Positions 1 through 5,530 of a stretch of DNA of 14,545 nt are shown here, piece after piece. Source of the DNA: Deinococcus marmoris (GTDB taxonomy: Bacteria; Deinococcota; Deinococci; Deinococcales; Deinococcaceae); the NCBI RefSeq assembly GCF_001949125.1, contig NZ_MSTI01000043.1, forward strand, positions 1 to 14,545, written 5' to 3'. The stretch's first letter is position 1. Each line of letters begins with the position of its first letter. A model generated the notes under the pieces. That model was not told where the DNA came from. It did no database searches and worked only from the letters and a program-made list of their open reading frames with translations. Position numbers and translations under genes: made by a program.

Positions 1-375
1 CTGGAAGAGCGTGGGGCGTGGAAAGATTTGAACGCGCTGGTGCGCGTTCGTTCCACACGAACGGTAGGCCAGAAAACCAGTGTGGAAGAGCGCTTCTATT
101 TGACCAGTATGCGAAACCATGCCGCACTGATTTTAAGAACGAGCCGACTGCATTGGGGCATAGAAAATCAGCTTCACTGGGTGCTGGACGTGGTTTTTGA
201 TGATGATGCCTCAAAGGTCAAGAACCGAATTGCAGCCCAGAATTGGGTCATGGTGCGGCAGATGGCTGCCCATCTGCTGCGGCGTGAAGGGACGGGCAAG
301 GGAAGTCTGGCCTCTAAACAGTTCCGCGCCACGATGGATTTGCCATTTCTAGAGGCTGTCCTGACTTTGCGGTAG
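1..375 (+). CDS. ISAs1-family transposase, C-terminal part
   Basis: The reading frame is open from base 1, so the gene is cut by the window edge; 124 residues are visible. It would catalyse cut-and-paste transposition of its IS. The stretch HWGIENQLHWVLDVVFDDD is the characteristic ISAs1 block around the last catalytic glutamate of the DDE triad. It is followed by the usual basic, Asn/Arg-rich segment (KVKNRIAAQNWVMVRQMA). The earlier aspartates are outside the window. The stop (373-375) falls within the terminal inverted repeat, as is common in compact ISs. No frameshift is seen in the visible part, so the copy may be intact. It reads toward the minus-strand primase gene, whose stop is about 50 bases away. 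Confidence 0.85.
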   Translation: MEERGAWKDLNALVRVRSTRTVGQKTSVEERFYLTSMRNHAALILRTSRLHWGIENQLHWVLDVVFDDDASKVKNRIAAQNWVMVRQMAAHLLRREGTGKGSLASKQFRATMDLPFLEAVLTLR

Positions 376-380
376 CCCTG
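1..380 (+). mobile_element. 3' end of an ISAs1-family insertion sequence
   Basis: This is the right end of an IS whose left part lies outside the window. It contains the C-terminal part of an ISAs1-type DDE transposase. The element appears to end in the sequence that reads CAGGGCTACCGCAAAGTCAG on the opposite strand (361-380), which starts with the CAGGG typical of ISAs1-family terminal repeats. The transposase stop codon lies inside this terminal repeat. The next 8 bases (381-388) would be one copy of the target duplication if the family rule of 8-10 bp holds, but the other copy is not in view. The family call is secure; the exact end is inferred. Confidence 0.75.
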
Positions 381-425
381 ACATTCCCCCCCCTGTGCCC
401 AAAATCGACTGCCTGGTAGGTACGG

Positions 426-1301
426 TCAGCCCGCCGGAACGCGCCACACGGGTCCGCCGAGAGCAAGCGCGTGTCGGATGGTGCGCGCCAGGTAATCACC
501 TTGCTCCCATTTTAGCCGGCGCAGCGCCGTGCCTTCCATCAGTCGGCGCAGCTGCTCGGGATCGGTGCAGTAGAACCGCAGCATGCGCACTGCGGCCATG
601 TCCGCCTCGCTGGGCGAACAGTATCCCAGGCCGGCCCAATCCCCGTTTTCGAGCAGCGCGCGCGCGGGGGCGCCGTTGGCGGCCGCGAACAGGCGCAGCA
701 GCACCTCACGGTCCGCCAGGGTGGGGGCCACCGCTCTGGGCGAGTCTGGGGGCGCACTACCCTGCTGCTCCGGCACGGATCCCAGGGTGCCCAGGGCGCG
801 GCCTCGCCCACCCAACGCCGCGCCGGTCACGGTCACGAACCCCTGGCCAAGTGCTTCAATCCCCGCCTGCCGGCGATTGCGCGATAGGCTGCCGCCCAGC
901 CACAGATGGACGCCACCGCCCGGCGAGCGCTCCGCGTAGCCGGTGACGTCCCGCAGCAGCGCCTGAGCAGCCAGAGTCAGCGGCGCGTCCAGGTCCAGCA
1001 CGCTCAGCCCCGTATCGGAGGCCAGGACAATGCCGATTCCAGCGGCCCCGTGCCGGCGGGCCAGCCCATGGGCCTCCGCCAATGTCACCCCGGCCCCACG
1101 ACAGTCAATCGGCCGCAACGCTCCCGCCTTCGGCAGGGACGGCACCTTGCCCATCTTGCCATTCCCGCGGGGCAGGGCGAGCCACGGCAACCAGGTCTCC
1201 AGTTCCAGCAGTTCAGCTGGCAGCACGGCCTGAAGGTGAGCCAGCCGGTGCAAAGTGGGAGGGCAAAACGCATTGCCCTCCTGGTTCTGAGTGCGGGTCA
1301 C
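426..1301 (-). CDS. PrimPol-like (AEP) primase/polymerase with NrS-1-type helical domain
   Basis: Predicted DNA primase-polymerase of the archaeo-eukaryotic primase type found in phages and plasmids; 291 residues from the GTG at 1301. Seen: an N-terminal LQAVLPAELLELETWLPW block; the metal-binding DxD in LSVLDLD (D103, D105); the nucleotide-binding histidine in RSPGGGVHLWLGG (H132); and FVTVTG near 155-160. A C-terminal helical domain (about 195-280, with SPSEADMAAVRMLRFY and RLKWEQGDYLARTI) matches the helix bundle next to PrimPol in NrS-1-like proteins. The helicase domain those proteins usually carry is absent, so this is a short form or needs a separate helicase. The GTG overlaps the stop of the upstream TnpB-like gene (GTGA), suggesting translational coupling. 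The open frame continues farther upstream, but there it only overlaps the TnpB-like gene. A strong AGGAGG with an ATG nearby is out of frame, so the start is uncertain. Fold call confident; role inferred. Confidence 0.72.
   Translation of the reverse strand: MTRTQNQEGNAFCPPTLHRLAHLQAVLPAELLELETWLPWLALPRGNGKMGKVPSLPKAGALRPIDCRGAGVTLAEAHGLARRHGAAGIGIVLASDTGLSVLDLDAPLTLAAQALLRDVTGYAERSPGGGVHLWLGGSLSRNRRQAGIEALGQGFVTVTGAALGGRGRALGTLGSVPEQQGSAPPDSPRAVAPTLADREVLLRLFAAANGAPARALLENGDWAGLGYCSPSEADMAAVRMLRFYCTDPEQLRRLMEGTALRRLKWEQGDYLARTIRHALALGGPVWRVPAG
1258..1281 (-). promoter_or_regulatory. Perfect hairpin covering a Shine-Dalgarno-like site between the TnpB-like and primase genes
   Basis: GGAGGGCAA (1258-1266) and TTGCCCTCC (1273-1281) form a perfect 9-bp inverted repeat with a 6-base loop. 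On the minus-strand transcript it starts about 16 bases after the TnpB-like stop. It contains AGGAGG and an ATG (1273-1271) in its left arm and loop. That ATG is out of frame with the primase. The hairpin could mask the ribosome site, be the end of a TnpB-type guide RNA, or be the transposon right end. It lies inside the primase frame if the GTG start is used. Confidence 0.5.
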
Positions 1302-2359
1302 GTCAGGCGCCGGGCGCGGGCCTGCTGGCCCCAGTACCGCCTCACCAGATTTTTCGCGGCGTTGAAGTGCGCGTTGAGAATGTGGCCCTGGGGACACGTG
1401 AACGTGGGCCCCTGACGGGTGCCCAGGGTGTGCGCCCGGCACTGGCTGCAGATCTGACTGGTGAACGCTGGCGAGACGCGCATCACCGTGATTCCGCGCG
1501 CATGCGCGCGCTGCGGCATCCACGACTGGTGGAAGTCCGCCACCGCACGCCGACGGGCTGTCGCCGTGAAATCTCCGCGAAATTTCACGTAGTCGATCTG
1601 CTCCATCACCAGCGTGCCTGCCTGAGGCAGCACGTGCACCATCAGATCCTCGAGCGCCGCGCGCGCAGCCGCATAGCTCAAGGTTTCTGCAAGCGCGCGC
1701 ACCTCGGCCCACTCGCCGGCGGGCACCGTCGGCTCAGCCACCGGCCACGTTGCCAGTTGTTGCTGGCCCGCAGCTGCCGTCGCCAGCGGAGACAGCCCGA
1801 TATCCAGCCCGACCACCGCACGTCCCTCTGGCACGGTGCGGCGGTCAGGCTGGGCAAAATAAAGCACGATGAACCAGTCGCCGGCCAGCCCAATCAGCCG
1901 CGTGCGGTCACGCAACCAGTCGGTGGGCACCCAGATGTCGTCCACCATGTCCGCGCCGGCCGCCAGCTGGCGGCCCTGCGCCACCGCCGCGCGCACCCCC
2001 GCCAGCCACGCGGCCTCGTCTGCCGGCAACATCGGCACCAGCAACGCGGTCAGCAGCGGGTAGACACCAGGGTATTGGCGGTAGACGCCCAGCGACGCCG
2101 TGATGATGGAGGTGTGTTCCTGCTCAGGGACGCGGGAAAACTCGCCGGCGATCGTGAGGGTGCCCAGCTTGAGTTCTCGGTCGTGTACCAGGTTCTGGGC
2201 GTTCAGCAGCTGGGGGACGGGCTGATAGACCTGGCCCTGATCCATCACGTCCAGATTTTCCTGTGTCGGCTGCAGCTGGCCGCTGGCGACGGCCTGTTGG
2301 AGTTGCGGATACGCAGTGCGTTTCACGCGAATCACGTGGTGGGTGGTGTGTTGGGTCAT
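1298..2359 (-). CDS. TnpB/Cas12-like protein with D-to-H change in RuvC motif III
   Basis: Protein of 353 residues whose C-terminal half is a TnpB-type RuvC nuclease fold. Seen: RuvC I in VVGLDIGLSPLATA (D186); RuvC II in TLVMEQIDY (E253); the block RVSPAFTSQICSQC with a CxxC (C304, C307); and the motif III region HILNAHFNAAKNL. The family has an aspartate before xNAAxN; here it is H331 (codon CAC, one base from GAC). The second zinc half is CPQGH instead of CxxC, so the fourth cysteine is lost and H326 may replace it. The N-terminal 175 residues do not resemble the usual TnpB N-terminus. A good AGGAG lies about 8 bases before the ATG. The downstream primase start overlaps its stop. Known: TnpB cuts DNA with a guide RNA, and inactive relatives (TldR) act as repressors. 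Inferred: cleavage is lost or altered. Some RuvC resolvases use a histidine here, so activity is not excluded. Confidence 0.75.
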   Translation of the reverse strand: MTQHTTHHVIRVKRTAYPQLQQAVASGQLQPTQENLDVMDQGQVYQPVPQLLNAQNLVHDRELKLGTLTIAGEFSRVPEQEHTSIITASLGVYRQYPGVYPLLTALLVPMLPADEAAWLAGVRAAVAQGRQLAAGADMVDDIWVPTDWLRDRTRLIGLAGDWFIVLYFAQPDRRTVPEGRAVVGLDIGLSPLATAAAGQQQLATWPVAEPTVPAGEWAEVRALAETLSYAAARAALEDLMVHVLPQAGTLVMEQIDYVKFRGDFTATARRRAVADFHQSWMPQRAHARGITVMRVSPAFTSQICSQCRAHTLGTRQGPTFTCPQGHILNAHFNAAKNLVRRYWGQQARARRLT

Positions 2360-2464
2360 TCCTGCTCCTGTCTGACGGGACGGGTGATCGATTCTGTCTC
2401 CATCAGTACAGCTTTTTTCTTTTCTTCGCCCCCTTGACCCTGATCCCTGTGGCTACGGTGAGGC
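2360..2464. promoter_or_regulatory. Divergent intergenic region between the TnpB-like gene and the winged-helix-like gene
   Basis: This 105-base gap should hold both promoters. For the rightward gene a TANNNT box (TACGGT, 2454-2459) ends 5 bases before the ATG at 2465, the spacing of a leaderless transcript. TTGACC (2434-2439) lies only 14 bases upstream of it, short for a -35. For the leftward gene I see a ribosome site but no convincing promoter. A pyrimidine tract (2411-2427) of unknown meaning is present. Confidence 0.35.
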
Positions 2465-3205
2465 ATGACGACGACTCCCCTTCCCGCCGGCGCGGCGCTC
2501 CTGGTGCTGCGCGATGTCGCGGACGCCGGCGCGCTGACCGCCGCCGCCATCACCCGCCAGCGCGGCCCCTGCCTCAACTGGAATTTCCTGATCACATCGG
2601 GGCTGCTCACGTCGCTGCACACGGTGCGCGGCGCGGTGCTGGTGCTCAGCCCCCGGGGCCATGCGTTGCTGCTGGCCCATGGGCTCGGCCCATATAACCG
2701 CGTGACGGGCGTCGAGCGCGCGGTGGACCGCAGTTACCAGCAGGACGCGCTGGCCCTGCTGCGGGGCCAGGGTTACCAGGTGATCGAGCCCCACCGCCAG
2801 GGTGGGCCTCTCGGACACGGACGCATCGTCCGGTACACCGTCCAAGTGCCCGACCCACAGCTGACCCAGCTGGAAGACGTGTGGCCAGGACGAGACCACC
2901 CTTTTCCAGGCCAGTCTTTCCACGAATCGCTGGGCCGGCCGTCGGTGTACGCCACCTGCGCCCGTGGGGGACGTGACCGCAGAGCCGTCCGGGAGCTGAT
3001 CGAGACGGTGCATCGCCTGCACGTCGACATCTGGCGGGCACCCCTAATCGTGTTCGTGCCGGAACTGGCCCCGGACTTGCGCAATTACCTGCGACGACGC
3101 GCCGCGCAGCGCACCGCGGCGCTCGACCAGCAGTTCGGCCCAGGGCAGCTGCACGGCGGCCGGCCCCGGTGGGGCGAACTGGACGTGCGGGTGCTGCCGA
3201 TGTAA
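2465..3205 (+). CDS. Uncharacterised protein with winged-helix-like N-terminus, plasmid type
   Basis: Protein of 246 residues; I do not recognise a definite family. Residues about 10-70 have the pattern of a winged helix: a helical LRDVADAGALTAAAITRQRG, a second helix with FLITSGLLTSLHTV, then a wing-like VLVLSPRGHALLLAHGLG. Many plasmid replication-relaxation proteins start this way. The middle is Arg/Gly-rich. The C-terminal third has IWRAPLIVFVPEL followed by a basic helix RNYLRRRAAQR. No catalytic motif, signal peptide or membrane segment is visible. It is divergent from the TnpB-like/primase pair and its stop is 8 bases from the stop of the convergent gene, so no separate terminator fits between them. 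The ATG is preceded by GAGG too close to act as a ribosome site, so a leaderless start is possible. DNA binding is inferred only. Confidence 0.6.
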   Translation: MTTTPLPAGAALLVLRDVADAGALTAAAITRQRGPCLNWNFLITSGLLTSLHTVRGAVLVLSPRGHALLLAHGLGPYNRVTGVERAVDRSYQQDALALLRGQGYQVIEPHRQGGPLGHGRIVRYTVQVPDPQLTQLEDVWPGRDHPFPGQSFHESLGRPSVYATCARGGRDRRAVRELIETVHRLHVDIWRAPLIVFVPELAPDLRNYLRRRAAQRTAALDQQFGPGQLHGGRPRWGELDVRVLPM

Positions 3206-3213
3206 CCCACCCG

Positions 3214-3927
3214 TCAGAGCTTGCGAAAGGAGAACAGCAGTTTGGTGTGACAGCGGCGGCCGGGATGGTAGGGATCGCGCTCTGACCAGTAGTCACTGAA
3301 CATCGCTGCACCAGACACCACGCCCGGCAACTCATCGTCGTCACGCAGCCGCTGCATCGTGCGAACGATGGGCCGCACCAGACCATGCACGCTCGTCACC
3401 CACAGGATGTGCCGGTAGCCCTGTTGGGCGAAGCCGGTCATTTTCTCGAGCTTGCGTTCGCGTGGGTAGCCGGCGTCCATTTCCACCGCCCAGTCGTCGC
3501 CGTATCCGGCCGGGCTCAGAATTTTCGCATCGGGCAGGTGACCGCTGCGCCCCGCGTCGCGGCTACCCTGCTGACGTTCCTCAGGCTGCATCAGGTGCCA
3601 CTCATGGTGTTGGGTCAGACCGGTGACCTGCAGGATGCCGGCGTCCCGCACCCGCAGCCAGGTCTCAGCCAGGCCAGCCAGGTGACCGAGTTCCGCCGGC
3701 GTGTGCTGACGCAGGGTGGCCTCGTCCAGGGCGACGAACGTCAGGTTCACCTGGCTGGCCTGCTGGGTGCTGCGGGTGGCGACGGTGTAGGTCCGCTGGG
3801 GCAGCGTCAGCGGTCGGCTCAGCGGCATCAGGTTGTGCCGGCGGAGCTGCACGGTGGTCAGCACCTGGGTCTGTTCGAGCGTCTGGTGGAGGATGCGCTG
3901 GCGGGTTGCGCCATGGGGGGGAGTCAT
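3214..3927 (-). CDS. Replication-relaxation-like protein with PD-(D/E)xK-like core
   Basis: Protein of 237 residues resembling the replication-relaxation family of plasmids and integrative elements. Seen: a helical, HTH-like N-terminus (QTLEQTQVLTTVQLRRHN); a central region rich in Gln/His; then LPDAKILSPAGYGDDWAVEMD followed about 10 residues later by KLEKMTGFAQQGYRHILWVTS. The series PD...ExD...K with a following hydrophobic strand fits a PD-(D/E)xK nuclease-like fold, as in that family. The C-terminus is basic (RRCHTKLLFSFRKL). The ATG is followed by a run of seven C residues, and a second ATG just after the run is in another frame. GGAGGG lies 10-15 bases upstream of the start. It converges on the preceding gene with 8 bases between stops. 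Known members are plasmid-borne and poorly characterised, so a role in replication or mobilisation is inferred. Family assignment is moderate. Confidence 0.6.
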   Translation of the reverse strand: MTPPHGATRQRILHQTLEQTQVLTTVQLRRHNLMPLSRPLTLPQRTYTVATRSTQQASQVNLTFVALDEATLRQHTPAELGHLAGLAETWLRVRDAGILQVTGLTQHHEWHLMQPEERQQGSRDAGRSGHLPDAKILSPAGYGDDWAVEMDAGYPRERKLEKMTGFAQQGYRHILWVTSVHGLVRPIVRTMQRLRDDDELPGVVSGAAMFSDYWSERDPYHPGRRCHTKLLFSFRKL

Positions 3928-4202
3928 GCCCCAGGGTCCCTCCAGGGGCGTGGGTCACCCGGGCGAAGGCACTGGCCCTGACGTCCGTCCCGTCAGCGCC
4001 GCTGCGCCCCGTGCTGCAGCACTCCCGGGCATTGTGCGCCGCACCTCTTCTTTCGGGTCTGATTATGATTTTGCAGCGCAAATCCCTCACCGGGTCCCTG
4101 GTCTAGGACCCGGAATGTCCAGCCCGCGCAGCTGGACAGCGCGATCAGTCTGGGGCAGCACGCAGTTGGGTGGACCACAGACCGGCCAGCTAAGGTCAGG
4201 GA
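3928..4202. promoter_or_regulatory. Intergenic region with tandem hairpins upstream of the KfrA-like gene
   Basis: This 275-base gap separates divergent genes. It holds two neighbouring perfect inverted repeats (4090-4113 and 4116-4138, listed separately) and a smaller TTTGC-AGC-GCAAA dyad near 4072-4084. A TATGAT-like box occurs near 4063-4068. TAAGGT (4191-4196, TANNNT) ends 6 bases before the ATG at 4203. An operator or partition-type site for the adjacent DNA-binding protein would fit. No iteron array is visible. Confidence 0.35.
4090..4138. repeat. Two tandem perfect inverted repeats
   Basis: CCGGGTCC (4090-4097) pairs with GGACCCGG (4106-4113) across 8 bases. TGTCCAGC (4116-4123) pairs with GCTGGACA (4131-4138) across 7 bases. 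Only two bases separate the hairpins. Neither has a T-run after it, so they are unlikely to be simple terminators. Their position 65-110 bases before the KfrA-like start suggests protein-binding or structured leader sites. Confidence 0.6.
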
Positions 4203-4667
4203 ATGATTCGATCTGAATTGGCCGACGAACTCGGCGTGCCCCCAGCCTCCGTTAGCAAATGGTTGAAGATCTATTCCGGCCTCACGGGGCGGCCCATCGA
4301 GACGCGGCTCGACAGCCAGACCGTGGCCGACATGCAGCGCGCCGGCGAGCTGAAGCTGGAACAGCCGGACATGCCGTTCCGCGAGGCGCTGGAGCGCGTG
4401 CTGGGCCAGCACACCGAGCCGGTTCCGCCAGCCAGCGTGATTGAGCTGATGGGCCGCCTCGAGACGCTGGACACGACGCTCGCCCGCGTGGAGCAGCTTC
4501 AGGGCGAGTTGCAGGCCAATCAGGACGCGATGGCTGTCAAACTGGAGTTGATCGCGGAATATCTCCGCAAGCTTGTCGCCCGGCGCGCTGTCAGCGGCGG
4601 CACTGCTGAGTCGGGTCTCGCAGGCAACGAGCCCATCCAGCCGGCCGAGCAGGATCCGCCTCGCTGA
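4203..4667 (+). CDS. Small HTH plus coiled-coil DNA-binding protein, KfrA-like
   Basis: Protein of 154 residues. Residues 1-25 form a helix-turn-helix (ELADELGVPPASVSKWLKIYSG) like that of MerR/KfrA-type plasmid proteins. About residues 55-125 form a long heptad-like helix (FREALERVLGQ, ELMGRLETLDTTLARVEQLQGELQANQDAMAVKLELIAEYL), predicted to be a coiled coil that dimerises. The tail is disordered and Gly/Pro-rich. Known proteins of this layout bind operators near their own gene and take part in plasmid maintenance; that role is inferred here. It stands alone between the replication-type genes and the ABC operon. AAGG lies 8 bases before the ATG, but a TANNNT box also sits 6 bases before it, so the translation mode is unclear. 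It is not a full-length KfrA (usually longer). Confidence 0.65.
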   Translation: MIRSELADELGVPPASVSKWLKIYSGLTGRPIETRLDSQTVADMQRAGELKLEQPDMPFREALERVLGQHTEPVPPASVIELMGRLETLDTTLARVEQLQGELQANQDAMAVKLELIAEYLRKLVARRAVSGGTAESGLAGNEPIQPAEQDPPR

Positions 4668-4793
4668 GCAGATCGTCTGACTTCGGGGGGCGTCAGGCAT
4701 ACCCCAGCGCGCATTGGACAGGGCAGTCTGATGAACAAGAAGAGTCCGGTGAAGGCGCAGATCATGCTCCCACACTGCCCTGACAGTGATGTT

Positions 4794-4818
4794 CGCCAGA
4801 TTGCGGGGCAATCTGGCG
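4794..4818. repeat. Perfect 10-bp inverted repeat
   Basis: CGCCAGATTG (4794-4803) and CAATCTGGCG (4809-4818) with a CGGGG loop. There is no T-run on either side, so it looks more like an operator dyad or a remnant structure than an intrinsic terminator. It lies 18 bases before the first TTCAC box. Confidence 0.55.
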
Positions 4819-4835
4819 GTCACCCACCCGCGCCG

Positions 4836-4890
4836 TTCACGCAGGATTCACATTCCCTCCCCGCGCGCTTCACGCACCTGGACATACCTT
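4836..4890 (+). promoter_or_regulatory. Candidate response-regulator box and promoter (TTCAC repeats)
   Basis: TTCAC occurs at 4836, 4847 and 4869, spacings of 11 and 22 bases, so all three lie on the same face of the helix. OmpR/PhoB-family regulators bind tandem direct repeats with an 11-base period just upstream of a -10 box. The last repeat is followed after 11 bases by TACCTT (4885-4890). The operon it precedes encodes such a regulator, so autoregulation is likely if the site is real. Confidence 0.45.
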
Positions 4891-4954
4891 CTGTTTCAAG
4901 GCGCGCAACCGCGCCGCGCCACACGGCCCACTTTCTGCGACAGGAGAAACACCA

Positions 4955-5419
4955 ATGGATGTCATCATCAACACCCCCGCCCCGCAGGCCCAGTACACGC
5001 CCATGATCCAGACATCGTACGGTTACGGCCCCAGCTCCGGCCACCCCCACGGCGGCCCCGGCTTTCTGCTGCCGCTGCTCATCGTCGGCGGCTTCCTGTT
5101 CCTGCGGGCCGGGGACAGGCGCCGCCACTGGGCCAGGCGGCCGCAGATGCCGCGCTCCACCACGGCGGGCGGCCCGGCAGTTCATGAACCGAGCGAGGAC
5201 GACTGGAGCCTGCGCGAGGACCCGCGCGACATGTTCCGCCGAACCCGCGAAAAGTTTTTCAGCGACGGCGCACTGGGCATCGCCCGCGAACGCTATGCCA
5301 GAGGGGAAATCAAGGCCGACGAATTCGAAACCCTGCGCCGCACGCTGAGCGGTGAGGGCGAACAGCAGGGGCCAGATTTGAGGAAGCCGGATGCCGGGGA
5401 CGACGGGCTGAAGCTGTAA
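4955..5419 (+). CDS. SHOCT-domain small membrane protein
   Basis: Protein of 154 residues and first gene of the operon. The N-terminus is short and Pro/Tyr/Gly-rich (SYGYGPSSGHPHGGPG). One membrane segment follows at about 37-50 (FLLPLLIVGGFLFL), then Arg-rich residues (AGDRRRHWARR) that suggest a cytosolic C-terminus. Residues 105-132 (GALGIARERYARGEIKADEFETLRRTLSG) are a SHOCT domain, the short C-terminal oligomerisation motif of many membrane proteins. AGGAG lies 9 bases before the ATG. It sits directly upstream of the ABC permease with a GC-rich hairpin between them. Its own function is unknown; proteins of this kind are often encoded beside stress-responsive envelope systems. An accessory role to the transporter or the kinase is inferred. 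Confidence 0.8.
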   Translation: MDVIINTPAPQAQYTPMIQTSYGYGPSSGHPHGGPGFLLPLLIVGGFLFLRAGDRRRHWARRPQMPRSTTAGGPAVHEPSEDDWSLREDPRDMFRRTREKFFSDGALGIARERYARGEIKADEFETLRRTLSGEGEQQGPDLRKPDAGDDGLKL

Positions 5420-5431
5420 CTCAGGGCCAGT

Positions 5432-5462
5432 GGCGGCGGGGAGAACACCCTTTCCCGCCGCC
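5432..5462 (+). terminator. GC-rich hairpin between the SHOCT and permease genes
   Basis: GGCGGCGGG (5432-5440) and CCCGCCGCC (5454-5462) pair perfectly across 13 bases, just after the SHOCT stop. No T-run follows. It could attenuate transcription or protect the upstream message, giving the first gene a different level from the rest. Confidence 0.4.
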
Positions 5463-5530
5463 TTCGACTGCCCCGGCCCAACCCCCCCCCTCAACTCAAG
5501 GCTCGCCCTCTTTCACCCAAAGGATCACCC

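Larger units (their letters stand above)
4668..4954 (+). promoter_or_regulatory. Regulatory region of the ABC/two-component operon
   Basis: This is a 287-base gap before the SHOCT gene. It holds a perfect 10-bp inverted repeat (4794-4818), three TTCAC boxes in helical phase (4836-4873), and a possible -10 box TACCTT (4885-4890) about 65 bases before the start. CACTG/CAGTG (4773-4777 and 4784-4788) is a weaker dyad. The ribosome site AGGAG lies 9 bases before the ATG. An open frame crosses the region (4731-5006), but it has no family resemblance and runs into the SHOCT gene in another frame. Confidence 0.45.

Noticed and set aside
1302..1712. Upstream extension of the primase frame to 1712
   Set aside because: It overlaps the well-supported TnpB-like gene in another frame and shows no primase similarity before about 1260.
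1082..2437. 451-codon plus-strand open frame opposite the TnpB-like gene
   Set aside because: It has no family features and is rich in Arg/His/Gln as expected from reading a GC-rich gene backwards; the minus strand carries clear RuvC and zinc motifs.
3993..4823. 276-codon minus-strand frame across the KfrA-like gene
   Set aside because: No motif; the plus strand gives an HTH followed by a regular coiled coil.
4731..5006. Small plus-strand frame before the SHOCT gene
   Set aside because: Crosses the promoter region and the SHOCT start in another frame, with no ribosome site or family resemblance.
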